Origin: Candidatus Venteria ishoeyi
GTDB taxonomy: Bacteria > Pseudomonadota > Gammaproteobacteria > Beggiatoales > Beggiatoaceae
Assembly (NCBI RefSeq): GCF_030378065.1
Contig: NZ_JAUCGJ010000019.1
Span: 1 to 44,977, forward strand
Direction: 5' to 3'
DNA length: 44,977 nucleotides
Below, in pieces: positions 12,801 through 20,229 of the stretch (within the stretch, counting starts at the first letter, position 1; every line of letters begins with the position of its first letter). Under the pieces are notes generated by a model. That model had not been told where the DNA came from. It ran no database searches and saw nothing but the letters and a program-made list of their open reading frames with translations. Made by a program: the position numbers and the translations under genes.

Positions 12801-14480
12801 TTGACTGAATAAAGATGGGGGTATCCAGACAGATTCCAGGGTATCGGTTTCCACTTTTGCCATATTATTGAGCAGATTCATGGCAGCCGTTTGCTGTGCA
12901 CGCTGCAATTCTGCTTTATAAGTATCATCAAAGCGCACATTAATCTTTAGCTCACGCAGGTTTTCAGTATCCGTCATCACCTGCCGATACAGTGGCACCA
13001 GGGTTATTTGCGCTTCATCAACCTGCCGAAAAGCGTACCATTGCAGGCCCACGCCCGTGACTAACACCCCGGCAATTGCAGCCTGAGTTGTCCATAATAC
13101 TTTGTTTTGGCTCTTATATACCCGATTAACTGGGCGGGCAATACCGGATTCCGGGAATACCTTGTCGCGTAAAAAGTGCGTGAGAAAAACTGGTGTTGGT
13201 TTTGGTTGGCGAACTTTCTGCGTCTCTGCGGCAAAGGCTAAGTCATCTGAAGTCGCATGTCCTGTGGCAGATAAGGTATCATCTTCCAGGTTGCCAAGGT
13301 GCTGTATACCGCTGTCGCCAGTAAAATAAATGCCGCGAAAGAAAAAGGGTTCATGATAAGTGCTGGTTTTAAATACACGATCCAGATAAATCCGCAGTTG
13401 TTTAAACACTGGTCGCATTTCATGTGGAAATAATAAAAAGCTGTCATTATTACTGATTTTTTCGTTTGCAACTGTGACCAGTTCTAGTTGCGTTTCATTG
13501 AGATCCTGATACAACTTTTGAAAGGCGGTTTCGACCAGATTACTGTTATAAACCGTTTCCAGCGAAAAGGGATTTGACCAGCCAAATATATCCTGGGTTA
13601 AACGCTCGGGCAATACCTGACAGAAATCCTGGAAACCACTGACGACATCGCATTTGCTAACCAGGATATAAACCGGTACCCGCATCCCCAGTATTTTTTG
13701 TGCAGTACAAAGTTTTTCATAAAGCTGTTCCGCTTTATTTTGCATCACTTCCCGTGCAGCACGTTGCTCACCCACTAAATCAGTGGCCGGGATGGTTAAA
13801 ATGATACCGTCAATCGGGCGCTTGGTGCGTTTATGCTGTAATAAAGTCAATAAGGACTGCCAGCCTTTGTCATCAGACACATATTGGTCGGTGGTTTCAT
13901 CCTGGTACAGGATGCTGTCCCCATTCATATCCAGCACGATGCCTTCATTAAAAAACCACCAGTCACAGCCTTTTTCGTGGCTGGGGTTATCAAAATCAGG
14001 TGGATTACCAAAAGGTTGTGGCAATCCGCTGTTAAGCAACGCAGTACTTTTGCCAGCACCGGTCTCGCCCAGCATTAAAAACCAGGGGATGTCGTAAGGG
14101 CTGGAGACATGATCCTGTAATTGATTAAGGTTCAGTTGGAAAGATTTTTCTAAATTTTTGTTGGAAATGCGGCGAATTTTTGCTTTTGGTTTTTTAGAAA
14201 ATGGCCATAAATCACGTAAACTAAATCCTGGTTTTTCTTTATCTTCGCTGACTTCTGCCGTTTTATCCTTTTTATCCGCCTCAGCGCCTTTTAATAATGC
14301 TGCTGGCGGCTTGGGCATTTTGGGTAAATTGGGGCTTTTGGGAAAAAATTTACGGTACAAGGCGTGAGCTGCGGTCGCTGCAAACACCAAACCAAATACG
14401 GTGATGATAAAACCGGGCATACCGCCAGGTAAATAGCTGAAAATGCCGGAAATATCGTTAACAAGCATCACGGGATTCAT
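6804..14480 (-). CDS. tssM: TssM/IcmF type VI secretion membrane-complex protein, giant repeat-bearing form
   Basis: TssM, with TssL and TssJ, forms the trans-envelope complex of the type VI secretion system. At 2558 residues this one is about twice the usual ~1150-1300. The N-terminus has a membrane segment (about 23-42), a Lys/Pro-rich cytoplasmic stretch, a P-loop MLGETGAGKST near 137, and a Walker-B-like strand NEGIVLDMNGD near 180, where DTAG is more common. A further membrane segment (about 462-480) precedes a very long periplasmic part. A Lys run lies near 845. From about 894 to 2121 come four tandem ~312-residue repeats starting LPLN/LKLS/IPLN/LPLN, then the C-terminal 'PYWDGISPGL...FEFTGQWAL' region typical of TssM. 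The gene starts 2 bases after tssL. Confidence 0.92.
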   Translation of the reverse strand: MNPVMLVNDISGIFSYLPGGMPGFIITVFGLVFAATAAHALYRKFFPKSPNLPKMPKPPAALLKGAEADKKDKTAEVSEDKEKPGFSLRDLWPFSKKPKAKIRRISNKNLEKSFQLNLNQLQDHVSSPYDIPWFLMLGETGAGKSTALLNSGLPQPFGNPPDFDNPSHEKGCDWWFFNEGIVLDMNGDSILYQDETTDQYVSDDKGWQSLLTLLQHKRTKRPIDGIILTIPATDLVGEQRAAREVMQNKAEQLYEKLCTAQKILGMRVPVYILVSKCDVVSGFQDFCQVLPERLTQDIFGWSNPFSLETVYNSNLVETAFQKLYQDLNETQLELVTVANEKISNNDSFLLFPHEMRPVFKQLRIYLDRVFKTSTYHEPFFFRGIYFTGDSGIQHLGNLEDDTLSATGHATSDDLAFAAETQKVRQPKPTPVFLTHFLRDKVFPESGIARPVNRVYKSQNKVLWTTQAAIAGVLVTGVGLQWYAFRQVDEAQITLVPLYRQVMTDTENLRELKINVRFDDTYKAELQRAQQTAAMNLLNNMAKVETDTLESVWIPPSLFSQVDKKLVLALAAAYDRLIVKWLYIGLHEQSRYLTDEPLEHHEHYLLLEENQEDGENITELAEFKNITAFIERLEQLQKNTQRYNHLQQAEDKTKSMADLVEYLYHLSLPSTFYTHAELYTKAIANAHYPHFDLDNYRPHANRQLVQLQEELLNRLFQNNTLNQRISTLQQALDELEQSSRHTQWNTILSGLNDDIANIESYLEQTEYAWVSSAKFDLGAEFDYLLQGIRKNTLYGDTVYEEFRETVKTEFFALRAQLQSYRSDLVGPLMKPRSAKLSKEARKLLKKKKKKKQKKSKDKNLVLSPAVIRLKKILSAFLANDFMAEVSSERQFQADLPLNKRLIWETDKLQKAVNLATSFQHFIDRDLKRFPDNLKEIAKNAGHFQLHANLRDLIAQAQTVEMAPRAIGAEYERSVRTEVENFSEASPLLSWLLQVFDVLKSAKSFQEKYANTYKDLEALSALQAYRLLARINKLLDEDDLYRPKDTQFFAEQNQGKSLPLLAFAVTDKTELDYYLSVQRDRVYYLARTYAHPILEFISGKKLPAALGSSVVVPRWTRIYQELFKYDSEKPDNSLAALENYILTELDDVNADNCYSRLQAIQQMPATGDYFLQKREALQLLLLKHCSKEQIYLAADKDKGNLQSLTTQLKLSEAMYWDADQLRSAVTEAEKFAKFITEEVPKLPEAEQATTRNKTLSQFHDKIIDQIARAQMLAPHQWQQGVQFEEGLRGEVQNFTEAAPMLDWFIAFLTQLSAEESTAQQQYQQSLDALIKLGTLQAYHLLKHSSKLLSSSALYTPGEVEYFISRATPVALSKLAFGSNDVTELDYYLTGQRQRVGNLAKNYALPLLSFLAGKPVPEQYQAGEYIPLWNQLYQELFKYENETPDNAVAKLEHFIRQDLDQINSINCYSRLYDSEFQREQGNFFQRKLSALRYTLFEQCRQTQYYLASPVPGMQPLAKKIPLNGWLYWDLEKLQQAIASAENFGKFIDEDVVKWSEDRQNNVNDRGYTQFHTHIMNLIAKAQQEQPKAWQSGQSFEEGVDQATQNFSKAQPLLDWLIQFFNHVAKANTDQAQRFTESSEALAKLGTVQAYTLFKQVTKLLQQSTLYTPAQEEYFIPRQGPFRLTQLAFGSNDVAELDYYLAGQRQRVGSLAKTYALPLLSFLAGKPVPEQYQAGEYIPLWNQLYQALFSYEKETPDNSVAKLETFIRQDMDQLNPTNCYSRLYDSEFQQDQGDFFQRKLAKLRYTLLEQCRQTQMYLTGNMNTEGMRQLTTQLPLNGWLYWDVEHLGQAVASAENFGNFVTEELPKWPEAQQATVKSKGYAQFHTHIIDLIARAQRVKPQQWRRGQQFEESVDQAMQNFNEAVPLLDWLIQFFNQVSKADTTEQGTFADSRDAVTQLTVIQAHRLLKHTAQLLRSSHLYRPQQRRFFLDWNGDNKLSSVAFGTGDQKELEFYLRVQQDRVRFLATRYAQPLLKFLGEKTLPTQYGSQNAMPMWSRIYAEMFKYDNEDPNNALAKLEDFILFGIDKINLGNCYSNLPEAGRQHGDYFLARLSELQNLLFQQCRFMADFEAYRRYYIVQDYFNQNLAARFPFAETSAESFFSEAAPSEIKDFFTIYEQYGQGLLDYLSNSRSFGQSRNAAIAFLDKIERVKIFLQPVLIQSLPLKRPVYDIVVDFRVNQGQESGANQIIGWELEKTTPGVNYFQNGIPLAASRPNLVAEREGSWHFSDRWRFGEALRFSFRWARNSAFRPYWDGISPGLSIVGNKDDTAVFEFTGQWALLEVIKKQQGNAADFSRLEDMQPHTLKFEIPVRRLLAAKPVPQKQQIPQAEALGNVQTEPEECFLDWYEEAYGDARCLEQGYSKIQNQKTPAQVQKDFIAAKQDTPYPSTVNPENLLTSENLERFNAFESERFQENTQARLFIRFNVSYPNKKELLIVPEFPDLAPPLEGFEQDFALYQKKQQQQRFMPGNVTPASLLSLTPQNAPATVATPAVPTEAGATGTSH
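8117..11801 (-). repeat. Four tandem ~936-bp coding repeats inside tssM
   Basis: Unit starts at 11801, 10865, 9932 and 8993 are 936, 933 and 939 bases apart, all in frame. Each unit has the same landmarks in order: (Y/W)WD.. near the start, QFH..I..LIA.AQ, a 'F.EA.PLLDW.iQ.F' segment, 'LDYYL..QR.RV..LA..YA.P.L.F..GK', 'P.W..(I/L)Y.E.FKY..E.PDN..A.LE..I' and 'NCYSRL'. Units 2-4 are most alike; 3 and 4 share long identical stretches such as LAGKPVPEQYQAGEYIPLW, also present in unit 2. Spacing, not only similarity, shows tandem duplication. Confidence 0.9.
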
Positions 14481-14482
14481 GA

Positions 14483-15304
14483 TTACAACGCCCTGTCTTC
14501 AATAACCTGATCCATTAATTGTTGCAGATCAGCTGTGGAGTATTCCCAGTAAAAATATGATCCCAGTAATAAACCTAATATCACAACTGCCAATAACCAA
14601 TACCATTTTCGCAGCGTAGGCAAGGGTTTGATATGGGTTTCTCTTACGGTAAAGCCATAACTATCGGGAAACAGATGTTTATCCGGGTTAAACATCAAAT
14701 GCTCATGCAGACCTTCGGTATCGCGTTGGGTGATAAAACTGAATAATTGTCGACGATAATCTTCCAACTGACCATGATCAATCTGGTTGCGGTATTTTCC
14801 CTGGAAGCCCAGCGATAAGGTAATTAAATAAATTCTTGCCAAATCCGTATAGACCGGGTTGCGCTCTTGCAGCAGCTTATCCAGATGTAAAAAAACTTTT
14901 TCACCAGAAATGCTGGAGTCAAATAAACGACTTTCCAGCAGATGATGACTCCAGATATCCCGCCCTTCCCAAGCGACAACATGCAGGAAAATTTCATCAG
15001 CCAGTCCCGCCATCAGATACTGGGCTTCGCGGTATAAAGTTGCGCCGTATTCGCCGCCGCGTTGCGCCGCGTCACTGCGTTGCCGCTCCAGAATGGGAAA
15101 CAGGTGTTGCTGGATATAAGCCGGTGTCACCTGTACTAATACGGGTTCATCTGTTGTATTATCAGGTGCTTCCGGTTCAGCTTGATTTGATTGCGCAGGC
15201 ACGCCGCCATTGCGGATTTGTTGCTTTATGCGCACAACTTCACTGTAAAATTCGTGAAAATAAACATAAAGCAAGGATTCAGAATGATCAGCAGAAAATA
15301 ACAT
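14483..15304 (-). CDS. tssL: TssL/DotU type VI secretion inner-membrane protein
   Basis: 273 residues. The family signature is clear: LYREAQYLMAGLADEIFLHV, then W...HLLESRLFDSS..GE..F..LDKLL, then YLITLSLGFQGKYR. A single C-terminal membrane anchor (about residues 233-252) follows a cytoplasmic domain, the usual TssL topology. A Pro/Glu-rich insert lies near residues 35-55. No OmpA-like peptidoglycan-binding domain is fused at the C-terminus. The ATG at 15304 lies downstream of the inserted TA genes, and tssM follows after 2 bases, so tssL-tssM are surely co-translated. Confidence 0.93.
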   Translation of the reverse strand: MLFSADHSESLLYVYFHEFYSEVVRIKQQIRNGGVPAQSNQAEPEAPDNTTDEPVLVQVTPAYIQQHLFPILERQRSDAAQRGGEYGATLYREAQYLMAGLADEIFLHVVAWEGRDIWSHHLLESRLFDSSISGEKVFLHLDKLLQERNPVYTDLARIYLITLSLGFQGKYRNQIDHGQLEDYRRQLFSFITQRDTEGLHEHLMFNPDKHLFPDSYGFTVRETHIKPLPTLRKWYWLLAVVILGLLLGSYFYWEYSTADLQQLMDQVIEDRAL

Positions 15305-15389
15305 ATCATTTTCCCCTTAAAAAATGCGCGAGCCTATTGTTATGGTATACCATAAGCTTCCTGACGCAAGCCCATCATATCGAAATTTA

Positions 15390-15422
15390 AACTAACTGGC
15401 AGTTTTACCAGTCAGTTTTTTT
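15390..15422. terminator. Hairpin between the toxin gene and tssL
   Basis: AACT-A-ACTGG (15390-15399) pairs with CCAGT-C-AGTT (15408-15417) around a loop of 8, and T5-T7 follows on the plus strand. The T-run favours plus-strand termination although the flanking genes are on the minus strand; there the hairpin is followed only by AGTTTAAATTT. It may insulate tssL from the TA genes. Confidence 0.4.
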
Positions 15423-15456
15423 GATAATGGCGATGTGCTTGTGTATGCAAACATAA

Positions 15457-15795
15457 TTATTTACCGCTTTGAATGATGTTAATGATGGATTCCTTGATCT
15501 CATCAACCTTACTGTCCGCTAACATGCCAATCTTCCGCTTAAAAATAATTCTACCTGCAGTAAACAGTTTTCCTGGACGCACATAGCTTACTCGCTGTAA
15601 CGACCCTGTCTTGAAATCAGATTCTTTAATTTTTATTGCCTCAGCATCTGCATAAGGGTTGCTGGTAATTTGAACACAAACCCAATCATCTTTTCCTGAT
15701 TCAGCGACAACAAAAGCCGGTCTGAGCTTGGCATTGGTAAGATCTGAAAATGGAAAAGGAATGAGTACGATAGCGCCTACTGAAGGTGTGACCAT
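15457..15795 (-). CDS. MazF/PemK-family toxin (mRNA interferase type)
   Basis: 112 residues with the PemK-like barrel pattern: VGAIVLIPFPFSDL.NAKLRPAFVV near the N-terminus, VCVQITSNPY in the middle and RVSYVRPGKLFTA.R towards the C-terminus. Members of this family usually cut mRNA at short motifs and are held inactive by a small upstream-encoded antitoxin. The antitoxin gene here overlaps it by 19 bases, the classic TA arrangement. With its partner it sits between tssK and tssL, genes that are commonly adjacent. Toxicity is inferred from family only. Confidence 0.85.
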   Translation of the reverse strand: MVTPSVGAIVLIPFPFSDLTNAKLRPAFVVAESGKDDWVCVQITSNPYADAEAIKIKESDFKTGSLQRVSYVRPGKLFTAGRIIFKRKIGMLADSKVDEIKESIINIIQSGK

Positions 15796-15986
15796 GCTTC
15801 ATCTTCCTCTGGTCGCTCCCAATCAGCAGCAAGGCTGGATTCAGACAGTAACGCGGCCTCAACTGCTTCAGCAGGTGGCTCTTCTAAAATCGTGACCAAT
15901 GCCCTGTGCCAACCTTTTATATCAAGCGGTTGAGTCAGGCGAACTTGACCGCTTTCATTGACGATTGCTTCAAGTGTTTGAATCAT
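15777..15986 (-). CDS. Antitoxin of the MazF/PemK-type pair
   Basis: A 69-residue protein whose first half (MIQTLEAIVNESGQVRLTQ) has the 'vneeGqvrL..plnl..g.ralVtvle' form of small AbrB/DUF2281-like antitoxins: an N-terminal binding strand and then a short linker. The acidic C-terminal half (EEPPAEAVEAALLSESS...EEDEAWSHL) is suited to wrapping the toxin. It precedes and overlaps the toxin gene by 19 bases; its start lies 16 bases inside the end of the secreted-protein ORF. Confidence 0.75.
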   Translation of the reverse strand: MIQTLEAIVNESGQVRLTQPLDIKGWHRALVTILEEPPAEAVEAALLSESSLAADWERPEEDEAWSHLQ

Positions 15987-16344
15987 GTTTATGCTCCGGT
16001 TGATCTATATGCTTTGTTAATACTTTGATGGGGCAAAGTTTTTTGCCTATCTGTTGCGGTGATGTCCACCATTTTGTGTTTTGAAAAAAATCTTTGTCTA
16101 CCTGGTAATCGGTGAGCAAACCAACGAAAAACTTGGCACCGCTACTGCCTGTTTCCTGGACTTTTTCGCCATTCAAACAGGTGTTGACTGCGATGCGCTC
16201 GCGGTTGCTTTCATACCCACCGCCAATCCACTGTGTCACACCGTAATTGGGTTCGGTGAGGTCGGCGGGGAAGTTGGTGCAGGCGGCGTATGCTGTGGGT
16301 GCAAAACTAATCAATAAAATAAGTAACAGAAATAATTTGCGCAT
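15970..16344 (-). CDS. Small secreted protein of unknown function within the T6SS operon
   Basis: The ATG at 16344 (preceded by GGGAG) is preferred to the ATG at 16356, giving 124 residues. A clear signal peptide, MRKLFLLLILLISFAPTAYA, is followed by a mature part of about 100 residues with three Cys and the motif VTQWIGGGYESNRERIAVNTC. It is a periplasmic or secreted protein. I do not recognise the family. Its last codons overlap the start of the antitoxin gene by 17 bases, so the natural C-terminus may have been replaced when the TA pair arrived. Position next to tssK might suggest a T6SS accessory or immunity role; this is only inference. Confidence 0.6.
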   Translation of the reverse strand: MRKLFLLLILLISFAPTAYAACTNFPADLTEPNYGVTQWIGGGYESNRERIAVNTCLNGEKVQETGSSGAKFFVGLLTDYQVDKDFFQNTKWWTSPQQIGKKLCPIKVLTKHIDQPEHKHDSNT

Positions 16345-16356
16345 GAATACTCCCAT

Positions 16357-17706
16357 TCAGGTTAAGTTAGGTGCATAAAATATTAATTCGCCAGGTCGAA
16401 AGCGCTGTTCCGCCGCCGTGTTATTAAAGACTTCCAACACCTCTCCCGGCGTAATAAGGCGATGATCGGTTTCCACCCGAAATAATACCAAGCCTTTACT
16501 GGCGATCAATTCCATTTCATCGTCTTTATCAATGGGCTTACGTGTCGCGCCTAATACGCGTGTTTCTTGTAATTCTTGTACTTGGTCACTGCTGCCAATG
16601 ACAGCACTGGACATCCACTGGACTAATTCTGCATCACCCACGCCCTGCTGTCCACGCATACCCACAATAAAATATTGACCCAGCCAGGCCTCATCCGGGC
16701 GCAAGGTAAAGCGATTATCTGCTTCCAAATGGAAGGCAACGGCAATATAAGATTCATGAATACTGTCTAATATCTTATTAATAAAATTTAATACTGGCGT
16801 AAAACTGGCCTTTAAATCATTTTGCTGGTAAGCCGGAAATACGGGTGGCAATTGCGCACCGGCAAAACCAGCCATACTGCCGGACAGGGCGCATAATGCC
16901 TGATATAAATTATAAGGATGCCCGGTTTTAGCATATAAAATGGCTTCTAGTTGCGGCAATGCTGTGACTAAACCCTGAATAATATTCTGGGTTTCAAATA
17001 ACATGGGCTTTTCCAGGCGCGAGGAATAGCTGGGTAGACGCAGGCGCTCAGATAAAAAGGCCGCTTTTTCTCGTACCCGCGTGGCAATATGCAAGCTCAT
17101 TTCATACAAAGGGGAAGCGGGTAATACATTGAGCGTGGGTGGAATAAAATCGGTTAAAGCAAAGGCTTCATTTTTATAAGCCACTTCTGCCAGCGGCATA
17201 CTGGTATATTTTTTGGGAGGGGGTTCGGTACCGATATACAATTTCAGGTGTGGTTTCAGACGGGGGATACGCAATTCGCCTTCGCCGGTATTATCATCCA
17301 GTATGGTTTTGCCTTCCATCGACAAATAACGTGCCATATCACCTTGAAAAACATTCATATCCGGGCGGCGCGCAGGTACAATCAAATAGACTTTTTGATT
17401 TCCCCTTTTCAAGTCCTCCAGGATTGCTTCAAGATCCAGTTCCAACTCGCCATCGCTTGCCCAATGCCAGGCAACCAAACCATCCGGGAAAATACCTTCC
17501 AGTTCCATAATGCTGAAACGACCATTGAGCAGTAATACCGGATCAATGCGTAAATGGCGTATGCCCCAGAAAAAAGGAATGGACACCATCATGTGATAAT
17601 GCAGCAATTGATCAAAACGTAAAGACATTTGCTGAAAATGTTGCGGAGCCAATAACATCCCTTCATGCCATTGAATCGCATCAGATAACTCGTATACTTC
17701 TTTCAT
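16357..17706 (-). CDS. tssK: TssK type VI secretion baseplate protein
   Basis: 449 residues from the ATG at 17706, chosen over 17715 because AGGA then has proper spacing. TssK trimers connect the T6SS baseplate wedges to the TssL/TssM membrane complex. The N-terminal signature IQWHEGMLLAPQHFQQ and the following 'lhyH......fFWGI..L.ID..lL..G.f.i..le.ifPDG' are diagnostic, and the C-terminal head domain ends FRPGELIFYAPNL. It is the first gene of the partial T6SS cluster; tssA, tssB, tssC and others are not in this window. Transcription starts in the divergent region shared with envC. Confidence 0.93.
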   Translation of the reverse strand: MKEVYELSDAIQWHEGMLLAPQHFQQMSLRFDQLLHYHMMVSIPFFWGIRHLRIDPVLLLNGRFSIMELEGIFPDGLVAWHWASDGELELDLEAILEDLKRGNQKVYLIVPARRPDMNVFQGDMARYLSMEGKTILDDNTGEGELRIPRLKPHLKLYIGTEPPPKKYTSMPLAEVAYKNEAFALTDFIPPTLNVLPASPLYEMSLHIATRVREKAAFLSERLRLPSYSSRLEKPMLFETQNIIQGLVTALPQLEAILYAKTGHPYNLYQALCALSGSMAGFAGAQLPPVFPAYQQNDLKASFTPVLNFINKILDSIHESYIAVAFHLEADNRFTLRPDEAWLGQYFIVGMRGQQGVGDAELVQWMSSAVIGSSDQVQELQETRVLGATRKPIDKDDEMELIASKGLVLFRVETDHRLITPGEVLEVFNNTAAEQRFRPGELIFYAPNLT

Positions 17707-17715
17707 TCTGAGCAT

Positions 17716-18089
17716 TCCTGAGTTTTATTGCAGTCCATTCTGACAGAAAGCAGAAAAGATCAACAGAATATTTTTATTGCATTATGATGGTTTATTTGAA
17801 TTCAGTAAAAGCTTCATTCAGCGCTAAAGACGCTGAAAGCTGCTTTCATTTCATGCCTAAGCTATTGATAGCAGAGACTTGAATTCGATGAAAACTCAAT
17901 TCAATACTTTTATTTTTGTATTTTATCGATATTTAACGTGAATTAGACATAAGGTTTTTTATCCAAAAATGCTAAAATCCAGCACACACTATCAATCAGT
18001 TAGCGTGAGGCGGGAGCAGTTTTCAGCACGATAAGCGATGAAAGGCGTTTACGTCGAACTCAGGTTATTTATGTCTAAGTATACAGAAC
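17716..18089. promoter_or_regulatory. Divergent intergenic region between tssK and envC
   Basis: About 370 A/T-rich bases with no ORF. For envC, an extended -10 of the form TGCTAAAAT (17970-17978) is seen without a convincing -35. The segment 17815-17870 has several short repeated phrases (TTCAGCG, GCTGAAAGC, GCTTTCAT) that could fold, but no clear operator. It must contain the start sites of both transcription units. Confidence 0.35.
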
Positions 18090-19235
18090 ATGATCACTAA
18101 AAACAGGCTACTGTTATTTTTGTTGTTAGCACTGCTTTGTCCACAACTTTCAGTTGCTGCGCAGTCAGCTAAACAAGATACTGAAAAACTAAAAGATATT
18201 AAAAAATCTTTGCAACATTTACAGCAAAAAATACAAAAAAACCGTGCACGTTATCATCCGCTGCAAAAAGAACTGAAAAATACAGAAACCACCATCGGGC
18301 AATTGGCTAAAACCATTGAGCAGCAAACCCGACAATTACGTAAAAGTCAAAGACAAATCAAACAATTAAAAAAACAACAAGTGCAGGCGCAAAAAGATTT
18401 ACAAACCCAGAAAGATACCTTATCCCAGCAAATCCGTGCCGCGTATATGATGGGGCAGCAGGATTATCTGAAATTATTACTCAACCAACAGGATCCCACG
18501 CGATTAGGTCGAATAATGACCTATTATCAATATTTTAACGATGCCAGACTTAGGCAAATGCAAAAAATCAGTCAACTTTTGGAAACCGTACAGGTATTAG
18601 AGCAAAATATTATTTTAGAAAACCAGGCACAACAAAAATTATTGAAAAAACAACAAAGGCGTAAACAGCAACTGGAAAAGAAAAATCAGCAGCGTCAGCA
18701 AGTGTTGACAGCTTTGGGTAAAACCTATAAAAAACAAAAAACACGCTTAGGTACACTGCAACAGGATAAAAAAAATCTACAGGAAATACTTAAACAGGTT
18801 AGCGTGCAGCCTCATTTTACACCACTACCAGACACTAAGGCCTTTGCTGAACTCAAGCGTCAATTACCCTGGCCGGTGCAAGGTAATATTGCCCACCATT
18901 ATGGCAGTGAACGCGGCATAGGCAGTTTGAAATGGCAAGGTTTATTCATTACCGCACCAACCGGGCGCAAGGTACGTGCAGTGGCTAATGGGCGCGTAGT
19001 TTATGCGGACTGGTTTCGCCACTTTGGGCAGTTGATCATCATTGAGCACGATCAAGCTTATATGACTTTGTATGGGCATAATCAAAGTTTATATGTTAAA
19101 ACCGGGGTGCAAGTCAAAGCGGGAAAGATCATTGCCAGCGTGGGTAACAGTGGTGGTAACACTCAAAATGGCTTGTATTTTGAATTACGCAAACGCGGTA
19201 ACCCGATAAATCCTCACCCCTGGTTCAGGCCATGA
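18090..19235 (+). CDS. envC: EnvC-like murein hydrolase activator (degenerate M23/LytM)
   Basis: 381 residues: a signal peptide (ending SVAAQS), a long Lys/Gln-rich coiled coil (about 30-245) and a C-terminal LytM/M23 domain (about 265-378). EnvC is periplasmic and activates the division amidases AmiA/AmiB, recruited by FtsEX. The LytM domain lacks the zinc ligands of true M23 peptidases: the first His is replaced (SLKWQGLF) and the HLHFE motif reads GLYFEL. This is what is known for EnvC, which regulates and does not cleave. The next gene overlaps by 4 bases. Confidence 0.9.
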   Translation: MITKNRLLLFLLLALLCPQLSVAAQSAKQDTEKLKDIKKSLQHLQQKIQKNRARYHPLQKELKNTETTIGQLAKTIEQQTRQLRKSQRQIKQLKKQQVQAQKDLQTQKDTLSQQIRAAYMMGQQDYLKLLLNQQDPTRLGRIMTYYQYFNDARLRQMQKISQLLETVQVLEQNIILENQAQQKLLKKQQRRKQQLEKKNQQRQQVLTALGKTYKKQKTRLGTLQQDKKNLQEILKQVSVQPHFTPLPDTKAFAELKRQLPWPVQGNIAHHYGSERGIGSLKWQGLFITAPTGRKVRAVANGRVVYADWFRHFGQLIIIEHDQAYMTLYGHNQSLYVKTGVQVKAGKIIASVGNSGGNTQNGLYFELRKRGNPINPHPWFRP

Positions 19236-19825
19236 CGACAAACTCCCGGAATGAAGCGAGTAAGCCATTACATCGGATTATTCTTAATTTATTGCGGAAT
19301 CATCCCGCTGGACTGGGTGAATATGAATTGCTTAAAGCATTGCAACAAGCTGAAGTAGCGGGTTTTCCACCGGGCTTATTGAGTGAGCCACTGCTTTTAT
19401 TTCAAATGCATTTTCGCCTGTTTCACCAACTTTATCAGTTACGCGATCAATTGTGGGAACAACAAGCAGGGCATCTGGAAATCTCACCATTGAATATTTG
19501 TTTGCAAATTTATCAGCCCGGTCATAAGGGGCTGATGCAGCATGATCCTTTGCATGACTATTATCTGGATATTAATCATCTGGAAAACACCACGGAAGCA
19601 GACGTACAAACACAATTACAGACATTCTGGGTAAAGTTTTATGCAGGGGAACAACGCTTTGCCGCATTGGCAGTTTTGGGGTTGAAGGAACCTATTGATT
19701 ATGCTGCGATTCGCTATCGCTACCGACAACTGGCTGCCAAACATCATCCTGATAGAGGAGGAGATACACAGCGCTTGCAAAAAATCAATCAGGCAATGGA
19801 TACTTTGGAGAAATATTATCGTTAA
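19232..19825 (+). CDS. DnaJ-related protein with C-terminal J domain
   Basis: 197 residues. The N-terminal ~125 residues (ILNLLRNHPAGLGEYELLKAL..., LLFQMHFRLFHQLYQLRDQL) match the DNAJ_related domain found before J domains in gammaproteobacteria. The C-terminal ~50 residues form a compact J domain (IDYAAIRYRYRQLAAKHHPDRGGD) with the HPD motif that stimulates DnaK ATPase. There is no membrane segment, G/F region or zinc finger, so it is a specialised cytoplasmic co-chaperone. Its start overlaps the envC stop (ATGA), and its stop overlaps the convergent ychJ stop. Confidence 0.85.
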   Translation: MTTNSRNEASKPLHRIILNLLRNHPAGLGEYELLKALQQAEVAGFPPGLLSEPLLLFQMHFRLFHQLYQLRDQLWEQQAGHLEISPLNICLQIYQPGHKGLMQHDPLHDYYLDINHLENTTEADVQTQLQTFWVKFYAGEQRFAALAVLGLKEPIDYAAIRYRYRQLAAKHHPDRGGDTQRLQKINQAMDTLEKYYR

Positions 19826-20229
19826 CTTGCTGCCTGCACATAAAACCATTGCCCATTCATTTTTTCAAAAGAACTGTTTTCTTCCATTTTCTGTGCCTGA
19901 CCGTTGATTTTATAAAATGCAATAAAGTGCACTGAACCCAGAACTGCCTCAGCTTGACCAGCCAGAGTTTCTAATATTTTTAAACGCAGCCAAGCAGGGT
20001 TATCGCTAAAATCCAAGTGTGCTGGGCGGGTTTCGGGGTGCCAGGTTTTCAACAGATAATCTGCATTTTTCAGCACATAAGCGCTGTAGCGTGAGCGCAT
20101 TAAAGCCTCGGCACTGGGTGCAGGTTTTAAGCCATCAAGATAGAGGCCGCAGCAGTTGGCGTAGCTTTGCTTCGTCCCGCATAAACAGGTTTCAGTGCTT
20201 TGTTGCCGCTTTTTCTTTTTTTTCTTCAT
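19822..20229 (-). CDS. ychJ: YchJ family protein (SEC-C motif, UPF0225)
   Basis: About 135 residues from the ATG at 20229. The zinc-binding SEC-C-like motif ETCLCGTKQSYANCCG is followed by the YchJ core: PSAEALMRSRYSAYVLKNADYLLKTWHPETRP, and later a beta-rich half ending in FVKINGQ-like strands (FEKMNGQWFYV). Function of the family is unclear. The start lies inside the end of yhhQ in another frame and is preceded by a Lys run; an ATG at 20253 is an alternative, and neither has a good ribosome site. Translation is probably coupled to yhhQ. Confidence 0.85.
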   Translation of the reverse strand: MKKKKKKRQQSTETCLCGTKQSYANCCGLYLDGLKPAPSAEALMRSRYSAYVLKNADYLLKTWHPETRPAHLDFSDNPAWLRLKILETLAGQAEAVLGSVHFIAFYKINGQAQKMEENSSFEKMNGQWFYVQAAS

